Both the position numbers and the translations under genes were made by a program. 64,000 bases of DNA, from positions 682,001-746,000 of the forward strand of contig JAZAYU010000174.1 of NCBI GenBank assembly GCA_038501625.1, in the 5' to 3' direction. Below the pieces are notes generated by a model that saw only the letters and a program-made list of their open reading frames with translations, did no database searches and was not told the origin of the DNA. Positions 50,430 through 63,270 of this stretch are shown piece by piece. Source of the DNA: Corbicula japonica (Eukaryota; Mollusca; Bivalvia; Venerida; Cyrenidae). Within the stretch, counting starts at the first letter, position 1. Each line of letters begins with the position of its first letter.

Positions 50430-52160
50430 GTTACTGTACTTAAAACAAGACCCGTCATTAATCTCTAATGGACTGCTTGTCACCAACAGGTCTTTTAAAT
50501 ACAGTAATACAGTAAGATGATTCCATATTGGGGCACCCCACAGAAAGAGGAGTATTTGGTAACATTTTTTGTTACACATCTTGACAACATAATGTTATTT
50601 TTACTGCTTTGAATGCACAACAAGTATTGTTGTCAGCTCAACTTTATGTTGTCATTTCCAGAATTAATGTTAACTTCTTAAGGTACCTTTTCTCACCATG
50701 CACCCCATATTAAACAGTTTTTGGTAATCCATAATCATAACAATAAACATCCAATCCTATACATGCACCATGTATACAATTTTCACTAATAATTTTAAGT
50801 ATGGTAAAGACTCCTACATGTATATGTGTCAAGAAGCCTTCAGTTGTCAATGCTTAGAGGGAATGTGCCCTTAAGACACCTATATAACGAGTGCAAGGTC
50901 AGATGGATAACAACATTGTTATCACCATATATTGATAAGGATCAAACATCTTGATGGCCCTTTAAATTTGACATTTTATGTCTTGTACAGACCTGAATAG
51001 ATTCCTAATTATTATGAATTTATCTCATAAAGTATAAAAAGTTCAATAGCAAAACCTTTTAGTGTCAAGCCTGTGCAAATGGTAAAATGTTTGTTTATGA
51101 CCTGTTTGCACATCACAATACTGTCTAATTAATACATTATCAACAAGGTAATGCAGAGACAGCTTAATGTTGTCACATCTGTTCCAGTGAAGACCAAGAC
51201 AAGCCTGCACAATCACAGATTACAATTTAGAAAAAAAAACTCCAAACAAATAAATCAGAAAAAATATGTAAATCAGGCATATTTACACTGAATAAATTTG
51301 CTCAGACTGATTAAAAGCATGTCTGCTTGTATCCACTGCATAAATTAGCCAGTAAAGGTGGTTTAAATTGATAATTGACAATATTCACAAGCAGTTCACC
51401 TGGTACCTGATAAAACTGATGAAAAGAGAAGAGTAGGTCCAAAACCACAAACATGATACACCTTACAAACTGAAGTACATCACTTATAAAAATGTACAAA
51501 TTTACTGAAAAACTTAATTGCATTTATTAAATAATTTTAATTTTCAAAATTTACCAAACAAACTTTATAATATTTCTTATTGAAACTTGGTTACTGGTAG
51601 ATTAGAATTAATTCACCAATGCCAACTTGTATATACAGATTCTGATGAGACACAAGCTGGTCAGGTTCAAGGAAAGTAACCAAGTTTTGCAAAGTAAATT
51701 ATGTTGTTTTCTAGACTGTGTGTAGAGGTTGGTACAGTTCTACATGCTGTATTTTATATAAATACTTTTTCTGGATTTTTCCAAGTGATGTAATGTACTA
51801 GTCCTACCACGGACGTTGTAAAGATTTTTTTTATGTTTAGGATGAAAAGGGTATTGGTCCCAAAGGACCCCCTTGTTTGAGTCACGCAGCGGGACTAGTA
51901 ATGTACAGGATTTAAACTTGAATCTACACAACAGTTTCCTGTGCCAGACAGATCATTGTAACAAATTATATTTGTAAATATGAGCATTGATTTCTACTTG
52001 TTGAGGATTTTCTTTTTGTTTTATTAGGGATATAACTATCTGTTATCTTCTGTTAATGGAATCTAAGGTATTAACCTTCAAGACCACTGCTGTGATGTCA
52101 ACTGATCACTGCTGGGCACAGTAAACACACATTTGGAACATGAGAATGCTGTGGGAAACC
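50430..52160. other. Intergenic stretch, nothing recognised
   Basis: A weak family A remnant precedes it (about 50250-50425). No convincing exon or repeat inside. Confidence 0.45.
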
Positions 52161-52164
52161 TACA

Positions 52165-52222
52165 ATATTACATTGGTAATAAAATACATTGGTAATATAA
52201 TTCATTGGTAATATAATAGTAC
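52165..52222. repeat. Short tandem repeat, ~18 bp
   Basis: Three copies of acattggtaataaaat-like units. Confidence 0.75.
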
Positions 52223-52223
52223 T

Positions 52224-52450
52224 AATCCTTTACTCCAAAATATATGCTTTCTATCCAAAGTGCGTCCAGCTGCCAGAACATTTCTGCCATCTTATCAGGA
52301 ACTGCATGGTTCACTTTTTGGTCAGAAATAACCTAATAAATCCAAAAGCAAACAGTGTAGATCCTGATCAGACAGCACAGATGTGCTGGCTGATCTGGAT
52401 CTACACTGTTCACCAAGGCAATGAAGGTGTTTCTATGAAGTTAATGGTTA
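52224..52450 (+). mobile_element. Family A MITE
   Basis: Loop and right arm near consensus (ggctgatctggatctacac); left arm diverged. Confidence 0.8.
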
Positions 52451-52552
52451 ACAGTTATTACCAGTGGTTATTTCATGCAAAATGTGCTGCTGAAAATTTG
52501 TAACCTGTAAATACACATATTTTGAGGTAGTAGGGTGGTGGGTGGAGGAGGG

Positions 52553-52620
52553 GTTGAGGTGTGGGTTAAATAAAATTTACAGGAGTATGAGGTGTGGGTT
52601 AAATAAAATTTACAGGAGTC
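52553..52620. repeat. ~37-bp tandem pair
   Basis: gaggtgtgggttaaataaaa and tttacaggagt twice in succession. Confidence 0.85.
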
Positions 52621-53082
52621 GGAATCCATTTTTACCTATTAATTTATTTAATTGACTCATAATTGAATTTCTGACAATCTGTCAGAATAGTCATTGTCCA
52701 TTCGGGAGATTTGTAGCAAAAAAATTTTGAAAGTATCAGAAATTATCACTACCCATAATTTGAAGCTTGTCATCAATACCAATGATTTCGGCTCCCAAAC
52801 CGTTAATTGTATTGGAACTTATCTAATCTGCCCAAAGAGTTTACTAAATTTGTGCACTATTGGATGAACTCAATTTAACCTAGAACATAAAGAAATAGTA
52901 ACCTCTAGTCTAGCAATAAAGTGCCATTTTTCAAAGTTAAGATGGTAATTTTTGGCTTTTATTATTTCAGCGAATTCACGACAGTCATGAAAATAGCGAA
53001 AATAATTATGCTCGCGAAAATAACTAGAATGTGTCCTAGGCCACTGATGCCCCCACTGCTGCAACATAATTTTTAATAACAA

Positions 53083-53310
53083 AGGGCCATAACTCTGGTA
53101 AAAATGGGCGCAGGAAAAAATCCTTTCTTTACCATCATCTACACATCCTGCTTGATCATCTGTGCAAGTTTGAAAGAAATCCGCCTTATAGTTTAGGAGG
53201 AGTTGATGCCACAAGATTTGGGGACGTACCTATGGACAGATGGACAGACATACAGACGGACGAGTGCAACTCTATATGCCTCCCACTTTGTTGGGGCATA
53301 AAAAAAACAT
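53083..53310 (-). repeat. Bivalve-type interspersed repeat
   Basis: aaagggccataactctgg ... gtgcaagtttgaaagaaatc ... tggacagatggacagaca ... ctttgttggggcataaaaaa. Phrases of this kind recur in molluscan genomes (recall). The array at 57025 and the segment at 5838-5925 share the gcataactc phrase. Confidence 0.65.
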
Positions 53311-53371
53311 TATACAGTACGTATTTAATTTATTAAAGGAAAGTCTGGCTGTTCTACTACTCATACCAGGT

Positions 53372-53470
53372 TTTCTATCCAAGAAGCACAGTGTAAACCC
53401 ATATATCATTGCAAGATGGCAAGGATGTGCCAGCTGATTCTAAATCTACACTGGTCGCTCGTAGGATAAT
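53372..53470 (+). mobile_element. Family A fragment
   Basis: Right arm remnant gatgtgccagctgattc...ctacactggtcgc. Confidence 0.55.
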
Positions 53471-53545
53471 TATATGCTTTAAACAATTCAGACAGTGTTG
53501 CTGATGCCCTTCAAATGCTCCTTAAATATTGAAAGATGCCATGTA

Positions 53546-53805
53546 CAGGGTGGCTATACCATGTGACTTTTTGGATGTCGTGCACACACAAAATCACTCG
53601 CTTCAGGTAAGTTTTTGCTTATTTCTCAGTAATTTCTGGACCGATTTCAATCAGATAAAGAGCACCGTACTCATGTTAAAACGCATTTTCATCGATATTT
53701 AACCTCTATTACCAATTGGCTGTCATTTTCTCAAATATTCAAAGACAAATTCATTCTTTCAAACAAAACACGAGATGCAAAATGTCACGTGGTATAGCCA
53801 CCCTG
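53546..53805. mobile_element. 260-bp TIR element with ATGTA target duplication
   Basis: Ends CAGGGTGGCTATACCATGTGAC and, as inverse, gtcacgtggtatagccaccctg. The 5-bp direct repeat ATGTA lies at 53541-53545 and 53806-53810. Non-coding centre. Confidence 0.85.
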
Positions 53806-54184
53806 ATGTAGAACCATTTGATACATGTCGAAAAAGATAATGAGATATCAAACAGACATGATGGCCCTAACGAAAGCAAGCAAACACTGTACCATCAATC
53901 TTTTTTATAACACGGACCAAGTATACCTCTACACAGAACAGTTTGTCATTAAATTGAAAGCAATAATACACATTTTGTTTAAAGACCAGTCTCTCTTGAC
54001 AACTACCACAGGGCACTCAAAATTCTATCCAGGCCTGCCTTTACATAACAGTGATGAAGTAACCGGTTAATTGCTTGCTTGCCTGGGTAGTTATTATCAT
54101 TCCACTAGTCCATGGGGTAAAGGATTAAAACTTAAATCTCCTCTTTCATATATGTTTCATTAATTTTTCAAACGATGGGCTCTA

Positions 54185-54298
54185 CAGTGTTTGCTTCTTC
54201 ATCAGTAATAACCCAATCAATCAAAAAGCGAAGAGTGTAGATCCTGATCAGAAGGCATGCATATGGATAACAGCCATATTGCATGGAACAAAAGGTTA
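54185..54298 (+). mobile_element. Family A fragment
   Basis: Loop (agtaataacccaatcaatca), part of the right arm and aaaaggttaacc. Confidence 0.6.
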
Positions 54299-55002
54299 AC
54301 CTTTTCCTTTTTCTGACTATCTAGGCTAATATCTGTAATGGTGATATGTAAAGTGTTGCAACACTTCCAAGCAACTGTGCAAAACTACCAGTAGGTGTTG
54401 ATGAAGACAGAATGATGTCATGCAGCAGCAAAATTCAAAACATCCAACTTGAAATAATTTCAAAATCATTTTACCACCAATTCACACTGACATTTTACAG
54501 TGAACTGTAAAGTTCTCTAAACTGACCTTGAACTATTTTCAGTATGGTATAAATATACAGGGATCTGCTTAAGCTGTAAGAAAAGGGAGAGGCATTTTCA
54601 ATTTCAGAAAGAAGATTTGAAAGTTTTCACTTTTCAATAAGAATAATATAAGGAGAAGCTTTTCCACTTGGCTAACTAGAGGGAGAAGTTTATTCACCTT
54701 TCACCTTTTTTTAAGGAAATTTGGGAGACTATTTCTCCCAAGTCTCTCTCTAAGCCATTCCTCGTAAAATACCAATTAGCTAGTTACAGACATAATGATT
54801 CATAAAGAATGCTATTACATCGGCATTAACATACACATAATTTATTCAGATGTGACAAGTAAATGCTTTAACATGTAATAACAATAAAAGGTATTAATCA
54901 TATTACTATAATTTATGAATATTTAATGGACTGATCTGACATGATTAAGCAAGTCTTAGAATAATAAGTATGCTTATTATCTGCAGACTCGCTAATTATA
55001 TG

Positions 55003-55237
55003 AACCGTTTACTGTATATATAGACAATTTATTACATATTTAACAGGTGGACACAGATCAGCCGCCACGCCCAATCTGTCTGATCAGGATCTGCACTGTT
55101 TGCTTTGCGCTCAGAAATAACCTAATAATTCAAAAAGTAAACAGTGCAGATCCTAATCAAACGGCACATATGTGCTGACTGATCTGAATCTACACTGTAC
55201 GCCCAAGCAATAAACGTGTATTTATAGAGGAAAGGGT
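55003..55237 (+). mobile_element. Family A MITE
   Basis: Arms, direct loop (cgctcagaaataacctaata) and tagaggaaagggtta end preserved. Confidence 0.8.
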
Positions 55238-55239
55238 TA

Positions 55240-57020
55240 TTGTGAAACAGTCATATATTCAACTTGCATGTGCTAGAATTACTCAATCATGAAAATATGT
55301 TGTTTGACTGTCACCACTTACTCAGGCTCAGGCAGGTAAGAAAAGATTAAAATGTTTTCTTAAATACTAGACCAATATATCTCTCATTTTCACTGAAACT
55401 GAAATCAGAGCATGTCAAAGAACCAGAGAGTTTGTTCAAAATGAACTTGTGTTTCATAACTAGATGTAGATCCCATTAGGCCCTTTTTCGCTATAAGGCT
55501 CCGGATGCCCAATATTTTGGGGAACAAAGCAACAACACACAAAAAATAAATATTCAAGATATTTGCACGGGGCACTGGGTCTGTATATGGTCCACATTAA
55601 AGGAGAAATGTTAAGAAATATTCAAATAAAAATTTGACCAACACTGAGGCAGAAAACCATGTTCAAAATCATCTGAATCCAATTGGTTAAATTCTTGTCA
55701 ATCAATTGACTGAACTGGTACTTTATCTTAAGATTACAATTCTGATATGTTGGTAAACACACAAACTTTATCTGTGTTAAAAAGCAAACTCCATTGAAAA
55801 TGATTCCAGCAAAGAAAAACTTTACATATACTTCAGAATTCTGTGGTAAACTTGTAAATTATTTTTATTAAAACATAAAAACAAGCAAATCAAAAACTTA
55901 TTAAATATTGTTTCTTTATATTTTTAATATATTTTTGATAATGTTGCTATTTTACTGTAATCGTTCTACATGTACATTTTGTTTTACAGTACTACCGGTA
56001 CATTATGATTGTACAGATATGGTTTTGGTGTATTTTTGGCAATACACTGTATGGAAGTAAACATTCCAGTCAATAGACCTAAATTAAGATTCACCTTTTT
56101 CATAATGATACAGGGCATGATATATCCAAAAGGAATTGTTCTTATTTTAAAAACTGTTGAAATCTGAAGACACTGTATCAACCGGCAGATAGTTAAGCTT
56201 AGACTATGTTTCATTGGGATAAAAAATGGTGGCATATAAAACAAATATGGACATATTTTGCCTTCATTCAATCTTAAATTTGAAGTCTATCTGACCATTT
56301 TGTGACAAGATGCCTTAGGTACCCTCGACACTTTGTTTCATGAACATAAACTTGTAACAATAAACTCTAAAAATGCGGTAGATTTGGGCTGATCTTCAGA
56401 CATCTGGGCACTAGCATGTTTGGTTTTAACTTATCTGCTAGTCAACATATTCTTTTGTCTTCTTGGCTTGTCCCCAATCAGGGCTTTTTTTTTTCAGTCA
56501 ATTTTATACTATTAGCCAATATTCGGTTGTCAACAATGGCAAAACACATACTTGGTTCACATTTAGAAAAGAAAAATTCCAAAATTGAACCAATGCAAAA
56601 ATGTCCGATGAAAAACCCTGTATTTCATTAATAAATAGAAACTGTCACTGAAAATTGACATATGCCCCTGAAATGCAGCTTTGAAATCTAATTGGTATAC
56701 ATATGTAATATAAATATGCCAGTGGAAGAGATGAAGCATACTGCATTTAATGTGAAATATGAAAAGGATCATTTGTTTAAAGTCTGTAAGTAAATATCTC
56801 GATCAGCAAACAAGTTATAGTAAAATATTACAATTTTTAAAGAAAATTCTAAGATTAAAGGGGAGATTATCCTGAAAATATTACAATTAGAGTTATGGAC
56901 CTTACCATATATGATGTGGATGATGATAAGGAATAATTTGTGTGATGATAAGGAACACAAATTTAAGTTTGATGTAAATCCCTCACTAAATATAGCAGTT
57001 AAGCAAACCAAAAGAGTGAG
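55240..57020. other. Intergenic stretch, nothing recognised
   Basis: AT-rich. Frames of 69-95 codons on both strands have no splice context or motif. Confidence 0.45.
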
Positions 57021-57024
57021 GGCC

Positions 57025-57765
57025 TATAACTAAAAGTAATCCAAGAAGAAAAACCTGAAGATATCCACACCAAGATTTCAATGAAATCCTCCAAAGGTTT
57101 TTTTGAGATGGAGTGTGGTGAATGTTTTAATAAAGAAGTTATATTAAAAATGACTAAGGGCCCCATTACTTGGCCAAAAAACTAATCCAGGTAGAAATTG
57201 CTAAAGTTATGCACAACTAGGCTTGGTGACAAGCATTCCTGTGAAATTTAAATAAAATCTGCCAAGAGGTTCTGCAGATTAAGTGTGGACAAGCTTTTTA
57301 TATAGAAGTTATAGTAAAAAAATGACAAAGGGCCTTATCTCCGGCAAGAAAAATCCGAGGGGAAACTCCTGCAAATATGCACAAATAGGCTTGGTGACAA
57401 ATATTCCTGTGAAGTTTCAATGAAATCCCCCAAACAGTTTTGGAGATTAAGCATGGAAAAGATTTTTATGTAATTATAGTAAAGACTAGGGGCCCATATC
57501 TTGGCAAAAAAATAATTGGTGCGGAAACTCCTGATGATATACACAACTAGGCTTGTTGACAAACCTTCATGTGAAGTTTCAATGAAATCCCATTGAAGAT
57601 GAAGCGTGGTCAAGATTTTTATAAAGAAGTTATAGTAAATAAAGATGCCATTTGGTTTATGTAATGCACCTATATACATGTAGAAAAAATGACTAAGGGC
57701 CCATAACTCGGCTAAAATAATCCGAGCAGAAATTCCTGAAAAAATGAATAACTAGGTGAATTTTG
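57025..57765. repeat. ~170-bp tandem array
   Basis: About four and a half copies; tgactaagggccc-type starts lie near 57151, 57323, 57484 and 57690. Shared phrases: aactaggcttggtgacaa, cctgtgaagtttcaatgaaa, taaagaagttatagtaaa. Confidence 0.85.
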
Positions 57766-57882
57766 TTATACATCATCAGTTTTTAACCATTTAAAGCGGA
57801 GATTCTGACTTTCTGTAAAGTTTTTGTTAAAACTAAATATGCCACACATTTTTGATGCATAGTGTTTAGAGGTAACATTTGC

Positions 57883-58225
57883 AGGGGCGGATCCAGGATT
57901 TCAGCAAGGGGGGTTCAACTCAGCGAATCATATTTTTAACAGCGGAAATTTGTAACTGAGCTTGAACATCAGCCCCTTGGACAAGTCCATGGTTCTCGAT
58001 AAATAGAATTTGTAAGAGGCCCAAATGAATTTGTAAGGTGCCTAACTAATCATGAGGTCCGGGGGCCTGTTCCCTCAGAAAATTTTAAAAATCTATATGC
58101 TAAATCCTGCATTCTGAGGTATTTTGTGGGGTATTTTATAGCATGATTTGGACTTCTCTTTCATACTTGATTTTAACTATTTCCAAGTGAACAGTAGTGA
58201 TGAAATTAAAAGCACTCAGACCCAA
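57883..58225 (+). repeat. Family D repeat copy
   Basis: Starts caggggcggatccaggattt and matches the copy at 63654 through to aaagcactcagacccaa. A possible inverted end (ctgaatccgccactg) occurs at about 59419-59433, so 57883-59433 may be one TIR element; no target duplication supports this. Confidence 0.75.
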
Positions 58226-58229
58226 ATAT

Positions 58230-61100
58230 ATCTCATTATTTGAATCCAGATATGCGAAATACAATATTTCAACTTGAGAAGTTGTTAATTAGTGAAAAAG
58301 CAGCTCAAAATGGCTGTAGTTCAGGGTTCCCAGTTTGTTTTCGGAGAAAATAAATCTGATTTCTTTTTCGGTTCGAAAGTATATACACTTTTAAAGTTGG
58401 TTGTATTCAGTGTTTTAGATGTTGAACATTGAAAATCTTTATTGAAGTAAAGACATTAGACGGTTACTTGAGTTTTTATTTAATGTATTTAAACAGCTTA
58501 ACTACCATTATAAAATATTAGAATCCTCCTCTCTACGTATCAAAACAATCGGCGAATAATTCGCTCAGCTTCCATCATAGTCAAGTCAAAATATGTCAGA
58601 ATTAATAAAATATCTTGTTTAAATAAACATAAAATCTGCAAAAAATGTTGAATTAAGAATAAGAAGTATCAAAATCAAGTAATATCGTTTTTAGTTAGAA
58701 GTAATGTGAAAAAAATGGAGCGGCACCGATATAATCATCGTAAAATATAAAGTATGTTACGTTCAAGTATTTTTCGACTTTTAAATGCTTTATTTTCATG
58801 AACGGCATGAAATTGGGTTCACATTGATGCACTTTTATGTAAAGAGACCGATTTTAAGCAGAAAGGATTGTGTAATGATTTTGGCGCTTAAATCCTGGAC
58901 TGGAACCTTTGTTCAAACTTAATTTAATTATTTCTTGTATTGAGAATATTAGCACTTGAAATTAATGATACATTTTAAAGCTTCGAATGTTATTAAGTTG
59001 CAAAAGGTCACATTGTCTGTGATTTATCAAATGCCCATGAAGAGATACTTTGGGACCCAAAAACATGCAATACTAAGTTTTCAATTGATAAAAAACTTCC
59101 TACTTTCTTCTTTTGATTAAAAGCAGACTGGCCACCTATAGAGGCAAATGTGCAAGGGTGCGAAGTTGTTTAATGGAAATACACGGTTTAAATTGAGAGT
59201 ACGCAATATGCGTGAAGTCTAAGTTTTGTCACCCAAAACTACCACTGAGCAGCATTTTTGTCGTCAAATGAAACAATTTAGCACCAACTGGTCAAAGATT
59301 TCTTTCTGGAAACCAGTCATATTAATTCATACCCTCAAACTTGGAACCTCGAACTGCCCGGGACCAAAACATTTACGGAAATTAGGGCGGTTTGTCCGAA
59401 CCCCTGAACCCCCCCCCCCTGAATCCGCCACTGGTTTGCCATTGAATTAAAATATAAAATATCATTATGTAAAATGTTAAAATTGAAAGAAGTATGCATT
59501 CCTATAAATATTTGGAGTAAGCCAAGGTAAAATTTGAGATTAAAGGGAAGCGCTCCAGCTAGGGAGAATCTGGAATGAAAAACAACCATGCAAACAAATG
59601 GAAATGACCATAATAATTGCATGGGTAAAACCAGAAATCAAGTGATCAAATAGCATTTTAGTGAGTTCAGAAATCTAACAATTACGGAAGAATTCCGCGA
59701 AATTTGAGTGTTGGTAGTTTTGTATCCAGGATTTAAAAAGGGCAGGGTGCTGTGAAAAAAGGGCATGGTGCTGTCAAAAAGGGGCAGGGGCAAATACGCG
59801 TTTTTCGCTAGCAAAAGGGCACTTTTCAGCATACTTACACTTAATTTGTTGTTGTTTTGGGGTTTTTGTTTTTGGGGTGGGGTAGGGGTTAGTAAATAGC
59901 TGAATATGTTTTTTCAAACAAATCTGAATCAATGAATTATCATGTGACTAACTCTGACAACAGAACAGCCGGAGTACAATCTTGTTCAAATTGAAAGTGT
60001 ATCCTTAGTTCTGACTGTCACTTGGTGATACTTGATGATATTATAGGTGAGATTTTGGCCAATTTATGTGATAGTCAAAATTTATAAGTTACTTATAAAA
60101 ATAATAAAACCTTAGAATAAATGTGGAAAATAAAACGTATCCGAAATTATTGCTGTCCGAAATTGATTACACTTTCACGGGTTGTAATTTCTAATGAAAT
60201 TTAGATTGTACATGATGAAAATGAATTTTATCAAGAGAACTAGATGTTTCCTTGAGTTTTCCATGTAATTTGAGCAGTTTTAAGACATCAAGGTATCAAA
60301 ATCGAACTTACTAGATAATAGAAACATTGGCAAAAAGTCGTACAATTTCCGTTTTGCAAGTGAGCGTTTTTTCATATTTTTTTTTAAGTTTCTGTCTTCT
60401 ATGGCTTTAACCATTCAAATAAAGTTATTTTTGTGTAAACAGGTTTCCTTTCCAAATATGAATGCTTGTTTGAAGAGTACTTTGTAAAAAACAAGTGATA
60501 CTGGCAAATTCAAAATAATGGGACAAGCGAATTATTGTATCAAATTACGATGTTTTCGCTTTATTTTTATTATTTAAAATCATGAGATAATCTGGTTTTA
60601 ATACAAAAAATACTGTACCAAAAATGCTAGACAGTTTATTGGAATATAGAAGCAAGTGATGCGACAATTAATTGACTCCAAGGGGGGTCGGTCGGGACGT
60701 TTGATATGCCGCATGGGCACATGCTGTTGATTAGGCTAATCAGCTGTTTATGACTAACAAGTTTTTTGACACTGGGTTTCAGTGTATTTGCCACTTATCC
60801 AGATATCGATTAATGACTTGTCAGGGACAAGATTTCGGACAGTCGCTGTAGGGTAGGTATTCACGCATCGCTGCGTTTCTGTTAATTACAAAAGGTAACT
60901 TGGGAAAACACAGGCATTGAATAAACAAAGGCAGAATTTGGTGGTTGACATTAATTATTGAAGACAAAAGGGCATTTATGGGGGAAAGGGCAGAGTGTTT
61001 GAGATTTAGGGCAGAGGGGCGCTCTTCAAGAAGGGCAGGGCGCTGCGCCCCGCTATCCCGCTATAGATACAACACTAGTTGGCAGGTCAGATTCTTAGTA
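58230..61100. other. Repeat-like intergenic stretch
   Basis: Contains the putative family D right end near 59433 and two gggcag-rich patches (about 59738-59820 and 60965-61055). These might be ends of a decayed element, since agtgttg motifs occur just outside both. No gene is seen. Confidence 0.4.
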
Positions 61101-61121
61101 ACTTACATTCTTGGCCTTTGA

Positions 61122-61515
61122 CGCATCACTGTCTACTTTCCTGCAAGTGTAGAATCTGGTTGCAAACTGAGTGCTAAAAACAAGAAGAGTGTTAAATCAC
61201 CTAAACCTAAGATTGTAAAGGTGGTCAGCATCCTCAAAGATTAGCTTTAAACCTCTGCCTGGACCATCCCATGTTAACTTAGTTTCAGAGTCTTCAGATG
61301 GAACAGAGTCTGAAGGTGATGCACCATTTGAAGATTCTGAAACTTGCTCTGTATGCAAGTCATTTTATGTGCCCAGGGAGTTGAGAGATGGTACCGTTCA
61401 TATAACACAGTGGGCTCAGTGTGATTCATGTAATCACTGGGTACATCTTAAAAATTGCACTCCAGTAAGGGTTGTTAGGAAAAACACAGAGTTTAAATGT
61501 AAATGTTGTCAGTAG
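61122..61515 (+). pseudogene. PHD-finger-like C-terminal remnant
   Basis: Two overlapping frames look like one broken sequence. The first, basic part reads YFPASVESGCKLSAKNKK then SVKSPKPKIVKV and shifts frame near 61220. The second (open 61219-61515, no ATG) reads SESSDGTESEGDAPFE, then ETCSVCKSFYVP, QCDSCNHWVHLKNC and KCKCCQ, stop. CxxC ... CxxC ... H-x-x-x-C ... CxxC spacing resembles a PHD/C4HC3 finger. Such fingers often end pogo/Tc-type transposases (family knowledge), so a transposase tail is the likeliest source; a host-gene exon is possible. Confidence 0.5.
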
Positions 61516-61673
61516 AAACATAAATAAGCAATGTGGCACTGGTATATGAAATAACTGCAATAGACTTTTTACTGCTTTTATGATTTGCAATGAGAAAATT
61601 TAGAAAAAATTGTTAAATAATAAAAAATAAAAATTGCTAAGACAACCTTTGTTGACCCTTGTCTGTGTTGCAG

Positions 61674-61877
61674 TCATGATACACTCATTCAGTAAACAGT
61701 ATGGTAGAGCATTTTGCATAACTAAAACTAGCTCGAGAACAGGTGACGTCACTTTTGAAACAATTTACATCACTGAGTGTAAACAAATCGTCACTGCTGT
61801 TGTTTTAAAAAGAACCAAAAGGAGATTTTCAGTTGAAGTTGAAAAGCAATCAATAATAGAAGATTTCTTTAAAAAAG
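61674..61877 (+). CDS. Candidate exon of unrecognised product with PIP-box-like motif
   Basis: A T-rich acceptor (cttgtctgtgttgcag) precedes TC ATG, and the frame runs 67 codons to a donor G|GTAAGT. It reads MIHSFSKQYGRAFCITK, then RTKRRFSVEVEKQSIIED and FFKK. QSIIEDFF fits the PCNA-binding pattern Q-x-x-I-x-x-F-F preceded by basic residues. The frame is also open upstream of the acceptor, so splicing is not required by the sequence. Family unknown; possibly part of the same decayed element as the PHD remnant. Confidence 0.3.
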
Positions 61878-61879
61878 GT

Positions 61880-63270
61880 AAGTGACTGTGTCATTAATTT
61901 TATCATCCGGCGCTGTTGAATGCTTATGTTAACGAGAACTGGTGACGCCAGGATAATGTTCTGAACAGTTGAACAAACATGACAAACGCTATCAAGAGAA
62001 CTTTATCTTCGGCATGTAAGCCGATACCCTGAAAACTCAGAACCAGGATAAGACAAAATGTTTCACGAAATATATAAATAGCCGAAATTAAAATACGGGT
62101 TGGAAAACTTACAAATTATAATTTCATTTTCTTTTTGACATCCTTTTCATCTCGGTGGGCTAAGCGCATCGTTGCTGTCGAGTAAACGCTTGAATTTTAT
62201 TTACCCAAATTCAACACAATACTACAAGAGTCGTCTGGCAATTGACTCCTCATCAACCGTTATCTATGAATAAACTGCTGAATTAGTGACATGTACACTC
62301 CAGTCAGGCGAAAACTTTGAAATTCAATTTAAAAAAGGTCCAATAGTTATGTGAAATAACTTCAATAATTGATGTTTCTTAAGTGGGAATTCATTCAACA
62401 AGTGTAACTGAATATATAGTGCTTCAAAATATATCAGAAGTTGCAGATACTCAAAATTCATCTAAACTGAGTATTGTTTGGAAAGGGATCTAAGAGGCGT
62501 AGAAAGTTTTTTAAGGAATTAATATAAACTGGATGTTTAGATACTAAGGTTAGTTTCTGTAAAATACCAATTTAATTTTTGTTCAAAAATACTGAACTTA
62601 TAAAGTTACCTAGCTATAACACAGGGAATTGAGTGCAGTACTTCTGTTATTACTTTCTGGGGTCGGATGCTAGTCTCAATAATTCGACTGCAAGCACAGA
62701 CCCATTATCATACTGACTTTTTACAGATGTCTGTCCTTTACGTCTCAAGCAGTTGCGATCAAAACTGTGGTGGAAATCGACCCGATTTAAATTCTGTTAT
62801 TTATCGATAAACGTGAGTCAGGTAAACTTTAAGCGCCGAAATCGAAATTTGTTGACATGGGTGGAGCTTTAAAAGAGTTTTGCATAAAAAACGAAACCGT
62901 TATTTATAAAGGATTACATATATTGATTCTACTTGAATGTGGCTTTTCAGGTATGTAAATTTTTTAAAGATACATATTGTTTAAGATGCTTTATGGAGCC
63001 GCCAAAGTTGCGATTCAAATTCCGATCGGCGGCATATAGAAATAGAAGAAAAATGTTCCGCATTGATTTGAATAGTAACTGGGTTGTGCGCGAAGGACGA
63101 TCATCACATATATAGAAAAGTCATTGTCGCGCACAAATAGTTGTGCTAGGTCTGATTCATGATTTCCACATAGGGGTTTGTTGAGGGATAGGAGTCTTAA
63201 TGTAGTTTCATGTTAACTTCCCACTTTCTGATCATTATCCCCATAAAATTATATATTGCTGCCCACTACC
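61880..63270. other. Intergenic stretch, nothing recognised
   Basis: No convincing exon. At its right edge, cggattcgcccctg (about 63290-63303) resembles an inverted family D terminus. Confidence 0.4.
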
